Assembly: GCF_003351765.1 (NCBI RefSeq)
Contig: NZ_CP031229.1
Location: 3,038,001 to 3,102,000 of the forward strand
DNA from: Ornithinimicrobium avium
Lineage (GTDB): Bacteria; Actinomycetota; Actinomycetes; Actinomycetales; Dermatophilaceae
DNA: 64,000 bases
Direction: 5' to 3'
The first letter of the stretch is position 1. Every line of letters starts with the position of its first letter. The notes beneath the pieces were generated by a model. It did no database searches. It was not told where the DNA came from and was given only the letters and a program-made list of their open reading frames with translations. Below are positions 25,614 to 35,265 of the stretch, in pieces. A program made the translations under genes and the position numbers.

Positions 25614-25628
25614 AAAAAACTCGCCGGC
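25614..25628. repeat. Chromosomal flank of the array: candidate attachment site
   Basis: AAAAA then ACTCGCCGGC, continuing as ATCGGATCC into the dnaK leader. An almost identical 15-mer lies between E1 and E2 (20510-20524). In both places a right end sits exactly 5 bp before ACTCGCCGGC. Confidence 0.6.
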
Positions 25629-25668
25629 ATCGGATCCAGCCGTCGGGAACATCTGCGCCTCGTCTAAG

Positions 25669-25689
25669 GTTGAGCCTAGTGAACTCAAC
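25669..25689. promoter_or_regulatory. HAIR operator of the dnaK operon
   Basis: GTTGAGC-CTAGTGA-ACTCAAC fits the HspR-associated inverted repeat (consensus CTTGAGT-N7-ACTCAAG). It lies about 120 bp upstream of dnaK and 55 bp from the edge of the E4 element. HspR, encoded at the end of the operon, should repress here together with DnaK. Confidence 0.9.
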
Positions 25690-25806
25690 TTCGATGAGCC
25701 TCAGTTTGACAAGGCAGGGGTCCGATCCGCAGAGTTGAGTGCAGACGTGTCAACCCAGCGTCCGCCCGCCCGGGCGAGGCGCACCGCATACCTAAGGAGA
25801 ACCCGC

Positions 25807-27707
<1,901 letters not shown>

Positions 27708-27711
<4 letters not shown>

Positions 27712-28376
27712 CCGACATCCACGGCACCCAGCCCGGGGGCGCTCCCGACGAGGAGCGCCCCGGGTCGGGGCCCGTCATCAGGGACCGCAGGCTCATCGAC
27801 CCGGAGACGGGGCAGGTGCGCCGCCCCGAGGGCCAGCAACCCTCGGCGGACGCCCCCCAGGGTTCCTCCACGCAGGAGGCCACCCCCGCCGGCGGTCCCC
27901 CCGCCGGGCCCGAGGACGAGCCGCACCCGGACACCGCCCTGGCCGCCGAGCGGCTGGAGGAGATGCGCCGGATGCAGGCCGAGTTCGTCAACTTCCGCAA
28001 CCGCACCCAGCGGGAGCGCGAGGGCGACCGGGACCGGGCCACCTCAAGCGTCGTGGAGGCGCTGCTCCCGGTGATGGACGACATCCACTGGGCGCGGGAG
28101 CACGGCGACCTTGCCGAGGGGACGCCGTTCGCGGCGATCGCCGACAAGCTCGGGCAGACCCTGGAACGCTTCGGCGTCAAGCAGGTCGGCGCGGTCGGCG
28201 AGATCTTCGACCCGAACGTCCACGAGGCGCTCATGCACATGCCCGCCGACGCCCCCGGCGTGGAGCTGCCGGAGGGCACCACCGAGATGACGGTCGTGCA
28301 GGTGATGCAGCCCGGGTTCGTCGTCAACGACAAGGTCGTGCGCGCCGCTCGCGTGGCGGTCGCCGACCCGGCCTGA
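27708..28376 (+). CDS. grpE: Nucleotide exchange factor GrpE
   Basis: Releases ADP from DnaK. The 222-residue protein has a long, low-complexity N-terminal extension (about 75 residues rich in Pro, Gly and Glu), then the coiled-coil helix RMQAEFVNFRNRTQREREGD and the C-terminal beta domain ending GFVVNDKVVRAARVAVADP. The GTG start overlaps the dnaK stop by 4 bp (GTGA), giving coupled translation. Confidence 0.95.
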
Positions 28377-28401
28377 ACGCTCCGCACGTGCCCCGAGCCA
28401 C

Positions 28402-28434
28402 GCGGTGGGGCCGGCCGCCCGCCGGCCCCACCGC
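28402..28434 (+). terminator. Strong hairpin between grpE and dnaJ
   Basis: A perfect 13-bp stem, GCGGTGGGGCCGG...CCGGCCCCACCGC, with a 7-nt loop lies 25 bp after grpE and is not followed by a T-run. It may attenuate or stabilise the dnaK-grpE part of the transcript relative to dnaJ-hspR. Confidence 0.65.
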
Positions 28435-28480
28435 ATACCGTCGGACCACCACGCAGCACCCCAGGAGGAGGTGAGGACCC

Positions 28481-29521
28481 ATGGTCAGCCAGGACTGGAT
28501 GGAGAAGGACTTCTACGCGATCCTCGGCGTCCCCAAGGACGTCGACGAGAAGACCCTGAAGAAGACCTACCGCAAGCTCGCCCGCCAGTGGCATCCCGAC
28601 GCCAAGCCGGGCGACACCGCCGCGGAGAAGAAGTTCAAGGACATCGGTGAGGCCTACGCGGTGCTCTCCGACCCCGAGCAGCGCCAGCAGTACGACGCCG
28701 TCCGCGCTATGGGCGGCGGCGCCCGGTTCACCGCCGGAGGACCCGGCGGGGCCGGGGCCGGCGGTTTCGAGGACGTCTTCGCCCAGATGTTCGGCGGAGG
28801 CGGCGGCGGGGCCCGCAACGTCCGCTTCAGCACCGGAGGCAACGCCGGGGGCATCGACCTCGAGGACCTGCTCGGCGCCTTCGGCGGCGCCGGAGGTTTC
28901 CAGCAGCAGGGCGGGCAGGGCTTCCCGGGCGGTTTCGCCGGGGGCGGCCACGGCCCGCGCGGCGGCGCCCGCGGCCACGACGTGGAGGCGAGCACGACGC
29001 TCGACTTCCACGCCGCGGCGAGCGGCGAGACCGTCACCCTGAGCAAGCCGGACGGCGGACGCATCACCACACGCATCCCGGCCGGCGTCAAGGACGGGCA
29101 GAAGATCCGCCTGCGCGGCAAGGGCGAGCCCGCACCCGTCCCGGGCGGCGAGCCCGGCGACCTCATCCTGCACGTCGCCGTCCGTCCGCACCCCGTCTTC
29201 GGCCGCGAGGGCGACAACCTCACCCTCGACCTGCCCGTCACCTTCGCGGAGGCGGCGCTGGGCGCGACCGTCCCGGTGCCGACGCTCGACGGCGGCACCG
29301 TCAAGGTCAAGATCGCCCCCGGCACGCCCTCCGGGCGGGTGCTGCGGGTCAAGGGTCGTGGCATCAAGGCCAGGAAGGGCACCGGCGACCTGCTGGCCAA
29401 GGTCCAGGTCGTGGTGCCGCAGCGGCTCTCCGACAAGGCCCGCGAGGCCGTCGAGACCCTCCGTGAGGAGGACGGGAGCACCGACCCGCGCGCCGAGCTC
29501 ATGGCGAGGGCGCGTCCTTGA
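28481..29521 (+). CDS. dnaJ: DnaJ-type co-chaperone without zinc finger
   Basis: Stimulates DnaK ATPase and delivers substrates. The 346-residue protein has a J domain with the HPD motif (RQWHPDAKPGD, about residue 37), a long Gly/Phe-rich region (about 75-165) and two C-terminal beta domains. The cysteine-rich CxxCxGxG repeats of class A DnaJ are absent, making this a class B protein even though it is in the dnaK operon. AGGAGG precedes the ATG at a close but usable distance. Confidence 0.92.
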   Translation: MVSQDWMEKDFYAILGVPKDVDEKTLKKTYRKLARQWHPDAKPGDTAAEKKFKDIGEAYAVLSDPEQRQQYDAVRAMGGGARFTAGGPGGAGAGGFEDVFAQMFGGGGGGARNVRFSTGGNAGGIDLEDLLGAFGGAGGFQQQGGQGFPGGFAGGGHGPRGGARGHDVEASTTLDFHAAASGETVTLSKPDGGRITTRIPAGVKDGQKIRLRGKGEPAPVPGGEPGDLILHVAVRPHPVFGREGDNLTLDLPVTFAEAALGATVPVPTLDGGTVKVKIAPGTPSGRVLRVKGRGIKARKGTGDLLAKVQVVVPQRLSDKAREAVETLREEDGSTDPRAELMARARP

Positions 29522-29967
29522 TCGCGCGGCCCGACCGGGACACGCCGGTCTACGTGATCTCGGTGGCGGCCGAGCTGGCCGGCATGCACGCGCAGACCCT
29601 GCGCCAGTACGACCGGCTGGGCCTGGTCACGCCCTCGCGCACGCGCGGGGGAGGTCGTCGCTACTCCTCCCGGGACATCGACCGCCTGCGCGAGGTGCAG
29701 CGGCTCTCCGGCGAGGGGGTGAGCCTGGCCGGGATCCAGCGCATCCTCGAGCTCGAGACGCAGGTCGAGGCGATGCGCACCCGTCTGGCCGAGCTCACCG
29801 CCGAGAACCACTCGCTGCGGGAGGCCGTCGGCCGCGCGCCGCGGGTCTTCGCCGCCGGCCGCTCCGGCGAGGTCGTGGCGCTGCGCGCCGGCACCCGGCC
29901 GGTGGCCCGGGGCGGGGGGACCGCCCTGACGCTGTGGCGCCCGGCCGGTTGGCCGTTCGGCGACTGA
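29518..29967 (+). CDS. hspR: Heat-shock repressor HspR (MerR family)
   Basis: Represses heat-shock genes through HAIR operators. The 149-residue protein has the MerR-type winged helix (VISVAAELAGMHAQTLRQYD, then RLGLVTPSRTRGGGRRYSSR) and a coiled coil from about residue 75. The C-terminal tail ends ALTLWRPAGWPFGD. The start is TTG, overlapping the dnaJ stop as TTGA. It is last in the operon it should control and is also expected to act on clpB at 38264. Confidence 0.94.
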   Translation: MIARPDRDTPVYVISVAAELAGMHAQTLRQYDRLGLVTPSRTRGGGRRYSSRDIDRLREVQRLSGEGVSLAGIQRILELETQVEAMRTRLAELTAENHSLREAVGRAPRVFAAGRSGEVVALRAGTRPVARGGGTALTLWRPAGWPFGD

Positions 29968-30191
29968 GCGCGGCCGCACGCAAGCCGCGCGATCTGCGGC
30001 AGGCCTGCACCCGTCCGGAGCTCCCTCCCGGAGTGCCCAGCGTCAACGCGCGCTCGAGCATCCTGGCCAGGCCCGGCCAGGCGGAACAGTCCGGGGCAGG
30101 ACAGCGTTCTAGTAGACGTACCGATCATGTCCGCCGCGGTCCTGCGGTGCAGAGCTGGTGCAGAGCTGAGGTGGCTGGTGGACGGAGGTCC

Positions 30192-30377
30192 ATGATGCCC
30201 ATGGCAGTTCCTGTCGGCCCGATGTTTCTCGGCCCGTTGATGCTGGTCTTCGTGCCCCTGTGGTTCGCGTGGTTCTTCCTCTTCTTCCGCGAGCCCCACA
30301 AGGGGTCGATGCACTACGTGCACGCGCCCACGGTCCCGGCGCGACGGACGCAGGACCACCTGCACCACGGCGCGTGA
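30192..30377 (+). CDS. Small single-span membrane protein
   Basis: A 61-residue protein with one hydrophobic helix (MFLGPLMLVFVPLWFAWFFL) and a short basic, His-rich tail (DHLHHGA). A GGAGG site precedes ATG 30192. No family was recognised. It is downstream of hspR with 224 bp between, so it is probably transcribed from its own promoter. Confidence 0.6.
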   Translation: MMPMAVPVGPMFLGPLMLVFVPLWFAWFFLFFREPHKGSMHYVHAPTVPARRTQDHLHHGA

Positions 30378-30391
30378 CCCTCCGCGGTCGC

Positions 30392-31063
30392 CTAGGCCCC
30401 CAGATTCTCGACGAGCTCGACCGTGACCTCGTCGAGGGAGCCGACCCGGACGTCGGCGAGCGCGAGCGCGTCCGCCGCGGGCGGTAACGCCTCGTGCGGC
30501 ACGGCGATCACCCGCATCCCGGCAGCCGCCGCCGAGCGCAGCCCGTTCGAGGAGTCCTCGATCGCCACGGCCCGCGACGGCGCGACCCCGAGCAGCTCGC
30601 ACGTGCGCAGATAGCCGTCAGGGGCGGGCTTGCCCCTCGCCACCTCCTCGGTCGACACGGACGCGCGGACGTGCCCGGTGAGTCCGAGCGTGGCCAGCGT
30701 CGTGTCGATCAGGCGTCGCGGCGACGAGGACGTCAGGCCCACCGGCCAGCGCGCGGCCATCCGGCGGACGGCAGCCTGCGCACCCGGCAGGGTGGGCAGG
30801 TGCGCGCGGTAGCGCGCGGCCATCGCCCCGACCGTCCGGGCCGCCACCGTCTCCGCGTCTCCGTCCACCCCGACCGTGGTCGCCATGAACTCCGACCACT
30901 CCGGCGTGGACATGCCCATCATCGCCTCGGTGGCGCCCTTCGGCCACGGCACGCCGTCGTCGGCCGCCAGTCCCCGTCGGACCTCGTCCCAGATCGTCTC
31001 GGTGTCGGTGAGCACGCCGTCCAGGTCGAACACCACGGCGGCGACCGTTGCAGAAGCTGGCAT
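30392..31063 (-). CDS. HAD family hydrolase (beta-phosphoglucomutase/phosphatase-like)
   Basis: A 223-residue HAD phosphatase with motif I VVFDLDGVLTDTE (both nucleophile and acid Asp present), motif II LTSSSPRR, motif III lysine in RGKPAPDGYLRT and motif IV VAIEDSSNGLRSA. The cap domain between motifs I and II is the small helical type of subfamily I. The substrate cannot be told. The start at 31063 was chosen; in-frame ATGs lie 9 and 12 bp further upstream. It is divergent from the sirtuin gene. Confidence 0.88.
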   Translation of the reverse strand: MPASATVAAVVFDLDGVLTDTETIWDEVRRGLAADDGVPWPKGATEAMMGMSTPEWSEFMATTVGVDGDAETVAARTVGAMAARYRAHLPTLPGAQAAVRRMAARWPVGLTSSSPRRLIDTTLATLGLTGHVRASVSTEEVARGKPAPDGYLRTCELLGVAPSRAVAIEDSSNGLRSAAAAGMRVIAVPHEALPPAADALALADVRVGSLDEVTVELVENLGA

Positions 31064-31108
31064 GGCCACCATCATGCCCGGGCCGGCCGACCTGCCAGGA
31101 TGGGCGTC

Positions 31109-31883
31109 ATGAGCCAGCCACCCGCCGCCCCCGTCCCGGGCCGGGCGCTGGAGCTGGTCCGCCGTGCGCAGCGGGTCTGCGTGCTCACCGGCGCAGGGAT
31201 GTCGGCCGAGTCGGGGGTGCCCACCTTCCGGGACGCCCAGGTCGGGCTGTGGGAGCGCTTCGACCCCGCCGAGCTGGCCACGCCGTCGGCCTGGGAGGAG
31301 GACCCCGGGCAGGTCTGGGCCTGGTACGCCTGGCGCGCCGGCCTCGTCCGCCGTGCCGAGCCCAACGCCGGCCACCGCGCGCTCGCCGACTGGCAGCAGC
31401 GGCCGGGGACCCAACTGCGCATCGCCACCCAGAACGTCGACGACCTGCACGAGCGCGCGGGCGCGCAGGTGCTGGCCCACGTGCACGGGAGTCTCTTCGC
31501 GCTGCGGTGCGCGGAGTGCGGGCGACCCAGCGGTGCGGCATACCCCCAGGTGGACGAGCCGGTCGCCCACCTCGAGCCGCCCAGCTGCGAGGTCTGCGGT
31601 GCCGCCGTGCGTCCGGGGGTGGTCTGGTTCGGCGAGGCGCTGCCGCAGGAGGAGTTCTTCGCCGCGGCGCAGGCCGCAGAAGGCCGACCTCGTCGTGGTC
31701 GTCGGCACCTCGGGGCTGGTCCACCCGGCCGCGACGATCCCGCACCTGGCCGGTGCGCGCGGCGTGCCCGTGCTCGAGATCAACCCGCAGGAGACCGCGG
31801 TGAGCGAGGCGGCCGACGTCGTGTGGCGGACCACCGCCGCCGCGGCGCTGCCCAGGATGGTCGCGGCCCTGCCGGACCGCTGA
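31109..31883 (+). pseudogene. NAD-dependent deacylase (sirtuin), frameshifted
   Basis: Sirtuins remove acyl groups from lysines using NAD+. The first 190 residues are intact: TGAGMSAESGVPTFRD, TQNVDDLHERAG, catalytic His in HVHGSLF, zinc Cys pairs CAECGRP and CEVCGAA, and PGVVWFGEALP. After QAA at about 31678 the frame is lost, and the rest (KADLVVVVGTSGLVHPAATI... to ...RMVAALPDR) continues in the next frame. Loss of two bases or gain of one there explains it. Either the gene is inactive or the base calls are wrong; the high conservation on both sides favours a recent event or an error. Confidence 0.82.
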
Positions 31884-31981
31884 TCCGAGCGAGAGTGGAC
31901 CGCCCACCGCGGCGAGGCCGAGGGGATCTGGTCGTGCCGGTGCGGGTGGAGCCCGCTGCTGGCCTGCCCTAGCCTGGAGGG

Positions 31982-32560
31982 ATGCCGGCGGTGCCCAGCG
32001 TCGTGGAGGCCATGCGGGAGACGCCGCGGGCCGGCTATCTGCCCTCGGGGTCGCGGCGGCTGGCGCGGATCGACGCGCCGGTGGAGCTGGGCCACGGCTC
32101 CACGTGCTCCCAGCCCTCCACCGTGCGCACGATGCTGGAGCTGCTCGACGTGCGGGAGGGGCAGTCCGTGCTCGACGTCGGCAGCGGCTCGGGCTGGACC
32201 ACCGCGATCCTGGCGCGTCTCGTGGGCCCGACCGGCAGGGTGCTCGGGGTGGAGGTGGTCGAGGAGCTCGTGCAGGACGCGGCCGGACGGCTCCGGCGGG
32301 ACGGCCTGGACCGGGCCGCGGTGCGCGTCGCCGACCCGGACGTGCTGGGCGCGCCCGACGCCGCCCCCTTCGACCGGATCCTCGTCTCGGCGATGGCCCG
32401 CGAGCTGCCGGGGGCGCTCGTCGACCAGCTCGCCGCCGACGGTCTCATGGTCCTGCCGCTGGAGGGCCAGGTGGTGAGCGTCCGGGTCGAGGACGACCGG
32501 CCCCGTCTCGAGCCGGCGCCCGGGTGGTACCGCTTCGTCCCGCTCCGCACGCAGCCGTGA
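31982..32560 (+). CDS. pcm: Protein-L-isoaspartate O-methyltransferase-like
   Basis: A SAM-dependent methyltransferase of 192 residues that would initiate repair of isoaspartyl residues in aged proteins. It shows the Pcm-type substrate segment GHGSTCSQPSTVRTML, SAM motif I VLDVGSGSGWTTAILARL, acidic post-I loop VEVVEELVQ and motif II FDRILVSAMA. It is slightly shorter than typical Pcm (about 210), but the order is right. It lies alone between the sirtuin and threonine dehydratase genes. Confidence 0.8.
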   Translation: MPAVPSVVEAMRETPRAGYLPSGSRRLARIDAPVELGHGSTCSQPSTVRTMLELLDVREGQSVLDVGSGSGWTTAILARLVGPTGRVLGVEVVEELVQDAAGRLRRDGLDRAAVRVADPDVLGAPDAAPFDRILVSAMARELPGALVDQLAADGLMVLPLEGQVVSVRVEDDRPRLEPAPGWYRFVPLRTQP

Positions 32561-32608
32561 GCGGACGGGCGTGAGAGGCTCGGACGGATCGACCACGAGA
32601 GGACCACG

Positions 32609-33583
32609 ATGAGCGCTCCGACGCTGCCCACCTACGCCGACGTCGAGGCCGCCGCGCAGGTCCTCGACCGTGTCGCGCACCGCACGCCGGTCCTGCGCTC
32701 CCGCCGGCTGGACGCCCTGGCCGGCTGCGAGCTGCACCTCAAGGCCGAGCACCTGCAGCGGGTCGGTGCGTTCAAGTTCCGGGGCGCCTACACGGCCCTG
32801 TCCGCCTTTGACGGGGAGCAGCGTCGCGGCGGTGTGGTCGCCTTCTCCTCGGGCAACCACGCCCAGGCCGTGGCGCTGGCCGCGCGCGAGATCGGCATGC
32901 CGGCGGTCATCGTCATGCCGCACGACGCGCCGGAGCAGAAGGTCGCCGCGACCCTCGGCTACGGCGCCGAGGTGGTCCGCTACGACCGCTACACCGAGGA
33001 CCGGCCCGCGGTCGCGGCGGCGTTGGCCACGGAGCGCGGGATGACCCTGGTCCCGCCGTTCGACCACCCGAAGGTCATCGCCGGCCAGGGCACCGCGGTC
33101 AAGGAGCTGGTGGAGGACGCCGGCCCCCCCGACGTGCTCGTGGTCCCGCTCGGCGGGGGAGGGCTCCTCTCGGGCAGCATCCTGTCCGCCCGGGCGCTCG
33201 CGCCCGACGCGCGGATCTACGGCGTGGAGCCCGCCGCCGGCGACGACGCCCGCCGCTCCCTGCAGGAGGGGCGGATCGTGCAGATCCAGACCCCCCGCAC
33301 CATCGCCGACGGTGCCCAGACCACCAGCCTGGGCGAGCTGACCTTCCCGATCGTCCGCGACGGGGTCGAGGCGGTCCTGACGGCGACCGACGAGGAGCTG
33401 GTCGGTGCGATGCGGGTGATGGCCTCGACGCTGAAGCAGGTCGTCGAGCCGACCGGCGTGCTCGGGCTGGCCGCCGTCCTGTCCGGCGCGGTGCCCGAGC
33501 TCACCGGCCGACGGGTCGGGGTGGTGCTCTCCGGCGGCAACGTCGACCTGGACCGGTTCGCCGCGCTCGTCGGGGGGCAGTGA
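32609..33583 (+). CDS. PLP-dependent threonine/serine dehydratase
   Basis: Deaminates L-threonine or L-serine to 2-oxo acids. The 324-residue protein is fold-type II, with the Schiff-base lysine in AFKFRGAYTAL, the substrate loop SSGNHAQAVA and the phosphate-binding LGGGGLLSGS. There is no C-terminal ACT regulatory domain, so it is a catabolic or short-form enzyme and not allosteric IlvA. The MFS gene starts at its stop codon (GTGA overlap). Confidence 0.88.
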   Translation: MSAPTLPTYADVEAAAQVLDRVAHRTPVLRSRRLDALAGCELHLKAEHLQRVGAFKFRGAYTALSAFDGEQRRGGVVAFSSGNHAQAVALAAREIGMPAVIVMPHDAPEQKVAATLGYGAEVVRYDRYTEDRPAVAAALATERGMTLVPPFDHPKVIAGQGTAVKELVEDAGPPDVLVVPLGGGGLLSGSILSARALAPDARIYGVEPAAGDDARRSLQEGRIVQIQTPRTIADGAQTTSLGELTFPIVRDGVEAVLTATDEELVGAMRVMASTLKQVVEPTGVLGLAAVLSGAVPELTGRRVGVVLSGGNVDLDRFAALVGGQ

Positions 33584-34848
33584 GCACCCACGTGGCCACA
33601 CCCGCCGACCCGCCGACCACCGCGCCCGACCCGCCCGGGGTGCGCGACCCCATACCCCGCGAGATCTGGGTGCTCGTCGGGGCCGCGTTCGTCATCGCGA
33701 TCGGCTTCGGGATCGTCTCGCCGGTGCTGCCGGCCTACGCCCGCTCCTTCGACGTCGGGGTGGCGGCGGCCTCGGTCATCGTCTCCGCGTTCGCCTTCTT
33801 CCGGCTCGTCTTCGCGCCGGCCGGCGGGCTGCTCGTCGGGCGTTTCGGGGAGCGGCCGATCTACCTCGCCGGGCTGCTCGTCGTCGCGGCCTCCTCGTTC
33901 GCGACGGCGTTCGCCCAGTCCTACGGCCAGCTCCTGCTCTTCCGCGGTCTGGGCGGGGTCGGGTCGACGATGTTCACCATCTCGGCGATGGCGCTGCTCG
34001 TCCGGCTCGCGCCGCTGCGGGCGCGCGGGCGGGTGTCCTCGGCCTACGGCTCCGCCTTCCTCATCGGCGGGATGGTGGGACCGGTGCTCGGCGGGCTGCT
34101 CGCCGGGTGGGGGATGCGCGCACCCTTCATCGTGTATGGCGTGGCGCTCGTCCTCGCCGCCGGGGTCGTCGCCGTGGGGCTGGGCGGCGCCAGGTTACGG
34201 CCGGCGCCGGACCGCTCGGAGCGCCCGACCATGGCGCTCGCCGAGGCGTGGCGCTCCCCGGTCTACCGGGCCGTGCTGGTGTCCGGTGCGGCGAACGGCT
34301 GGACCAACTTCGGGGTGCGGATGGCGGTGCTGCCGCTGCTCGCCATCGCCGTCCTCGACCAGACCTGGGTCGCCGGCGCGGTGCTGGCCGTCGGTGCGGT
34401 GGGGACCGCAGCCACCCTGCAGGTGTCCGGCCGGCTCACCGACCGCCTCGGCCGCCGCCCGCTGGTCCTCGTCGGGCTGATCACGATGGGTGTCTCGATG
34501 GCGCTGCTGGGGCAGGCGCTCCGGCCGGGGCTGTCGACCACCGCGGGCCTGGCCGTCCTCTTCGTGCTCTCCCTCGTCTCCGGGGTCGGCGCCGGCATGG
34601 TCAACCCGGCCCAGCAGGCGGCGGTCGCCGACGTCATCGGCAACCAGCGCAACGGCGGGAAGGTGCTGTCGACCTTCCAGATGAGCCAGGACGGCGGCGC
34701 GATCGCCGGTCCGATCCTCATCGGGCTGATCGCCGACGCGGCGGGCTTCGGCTGGGCGTTCGGGGTCACCGGGCTGGTCTGCCTGCTCGGCACGCTGCTG
34801 TGGTGGCGTGCGCCCGAGCCGTTGACCCTGCACGCCGAGGTCGACTGA
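33580..34848 (+). CDS. MFS transporter (drug-efflux type)
   Basis: A 422-residue, twelve-helix major facilitator. The loop between helices 2 and 3 is GRFGERPIYLAGL, the helix-5 region has RARGRVSSAYGSAFLIGGMV, and the second-half repeat has GRLTDRLGRRPLVLVGL. It resembles multidrug or sugar efflux carriers. GTG start overlapping the dehydratase stop suggests cotranscription. Substrate unknown. Confidence 0.85.
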   Translation: MSTHVATPADPPTTAPDPPGVRDPIPREIWVLVGAAFVIAIGFGIVSPVLPAYARSFDVGVAAASVIVSAFAFFRLVFAPAGGLLVGRFGERPIYLAGLLVVAASSFATAFAQSYGQLLLFRGLGGVGSTMFTISAMALLVRLAPLRARGRVSSAYGSAFLIGGMVGPVLGGLLAGWGMRAPFIVYGVALVLAAGVVAVGLGGARLRPAPDRSERPTMALAEAWRSPVYRAVLVSGAANGWTNFGVRMAVLPLLAIAVLDQTWVAGAVLAVGAVGTAATLQVSGRLTDRLGRRPLVLVGLITMGVSMALLGQALRPGLSTTAGLAVLFVLSLVSGVGAGMVNPAQQAAVADVIGNQRNGGKVLSTFQMSQDGGAIAGPILIGLIADAAGFGWAFGVTGLVCLLGTLLWWRAPEPLTLHAEVD

Positions 34849-34910
34849 GACGCGCCACCCTGGCCCTGGCATCCCGGACGCAACGCGTTCGCGCGCCTAC
34901 CCTGGGCACC

Positions 34911-35231
34911 GTGAGCACCGCAGAGCCTCCCCACGCCGGCAGCGAGCACCTCCTCGTCCTGCCGGACCGGCGGCGCGCCGAGGAGATCGCCGACGCGCTG
35001 CGCTCGGAGGGCTTCGAGCACGTGCGCGTGCTGCGCGAGGCACCGCGGGGCCGGGGCCACGGGGCCGGCGGCGCAGACGCCGGGTGGGGCGTCCACGTCC
35101 TCGACACGCGCCTGCCCGACGCACCCGGGGGCGGGGCCTACGAGGGGCTGCGGGAGCGTTTCGTGGACCTGGCGCGCGAGCACGACGGGTGGTACGACCA
35201 GCCCGGTGACGAGCGCCCTGCCACCGGCTGA
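34911..35231 (+). CDS. RraB-like domain protein
   Basis: A 106-residue protein with an LVLPDRRRAEEIADALRSEG segment and a C-terminal VDLAREHDGWYDQPGD. Its pattern of alternating strand and helix matches the ribonuclease E inhibitor RraB family. In gamma-proteobacteria RraB binds and slows RNase E; a role on an actinobacterial RNase E/G is inferred only. Starts at GTG 34911. Confidence 0.6.
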   Translation: MSTAEPPHAGSEHLLVLPDRRRAEEIADALRSEGFEHVRVLREAPRGRGHGAGGADAGWGVHVLDTRLPDAPGGGAYEGLRERFVDLAREHDGWYDQPGDERPATG

Positions 35232-35265
35232 CCCCTCCGTCCGGCGCGACGGCCAGAATGGGGTC

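Noticed and set aside
30392..33601. Very long open frame of over 1000 codons on the minus strand
   Set aside because: Only its last 223 residues match a family (HAD). The rest lies antisense to clear sirtuin, pcm and dehydratase genes and is a high-GC artefact.
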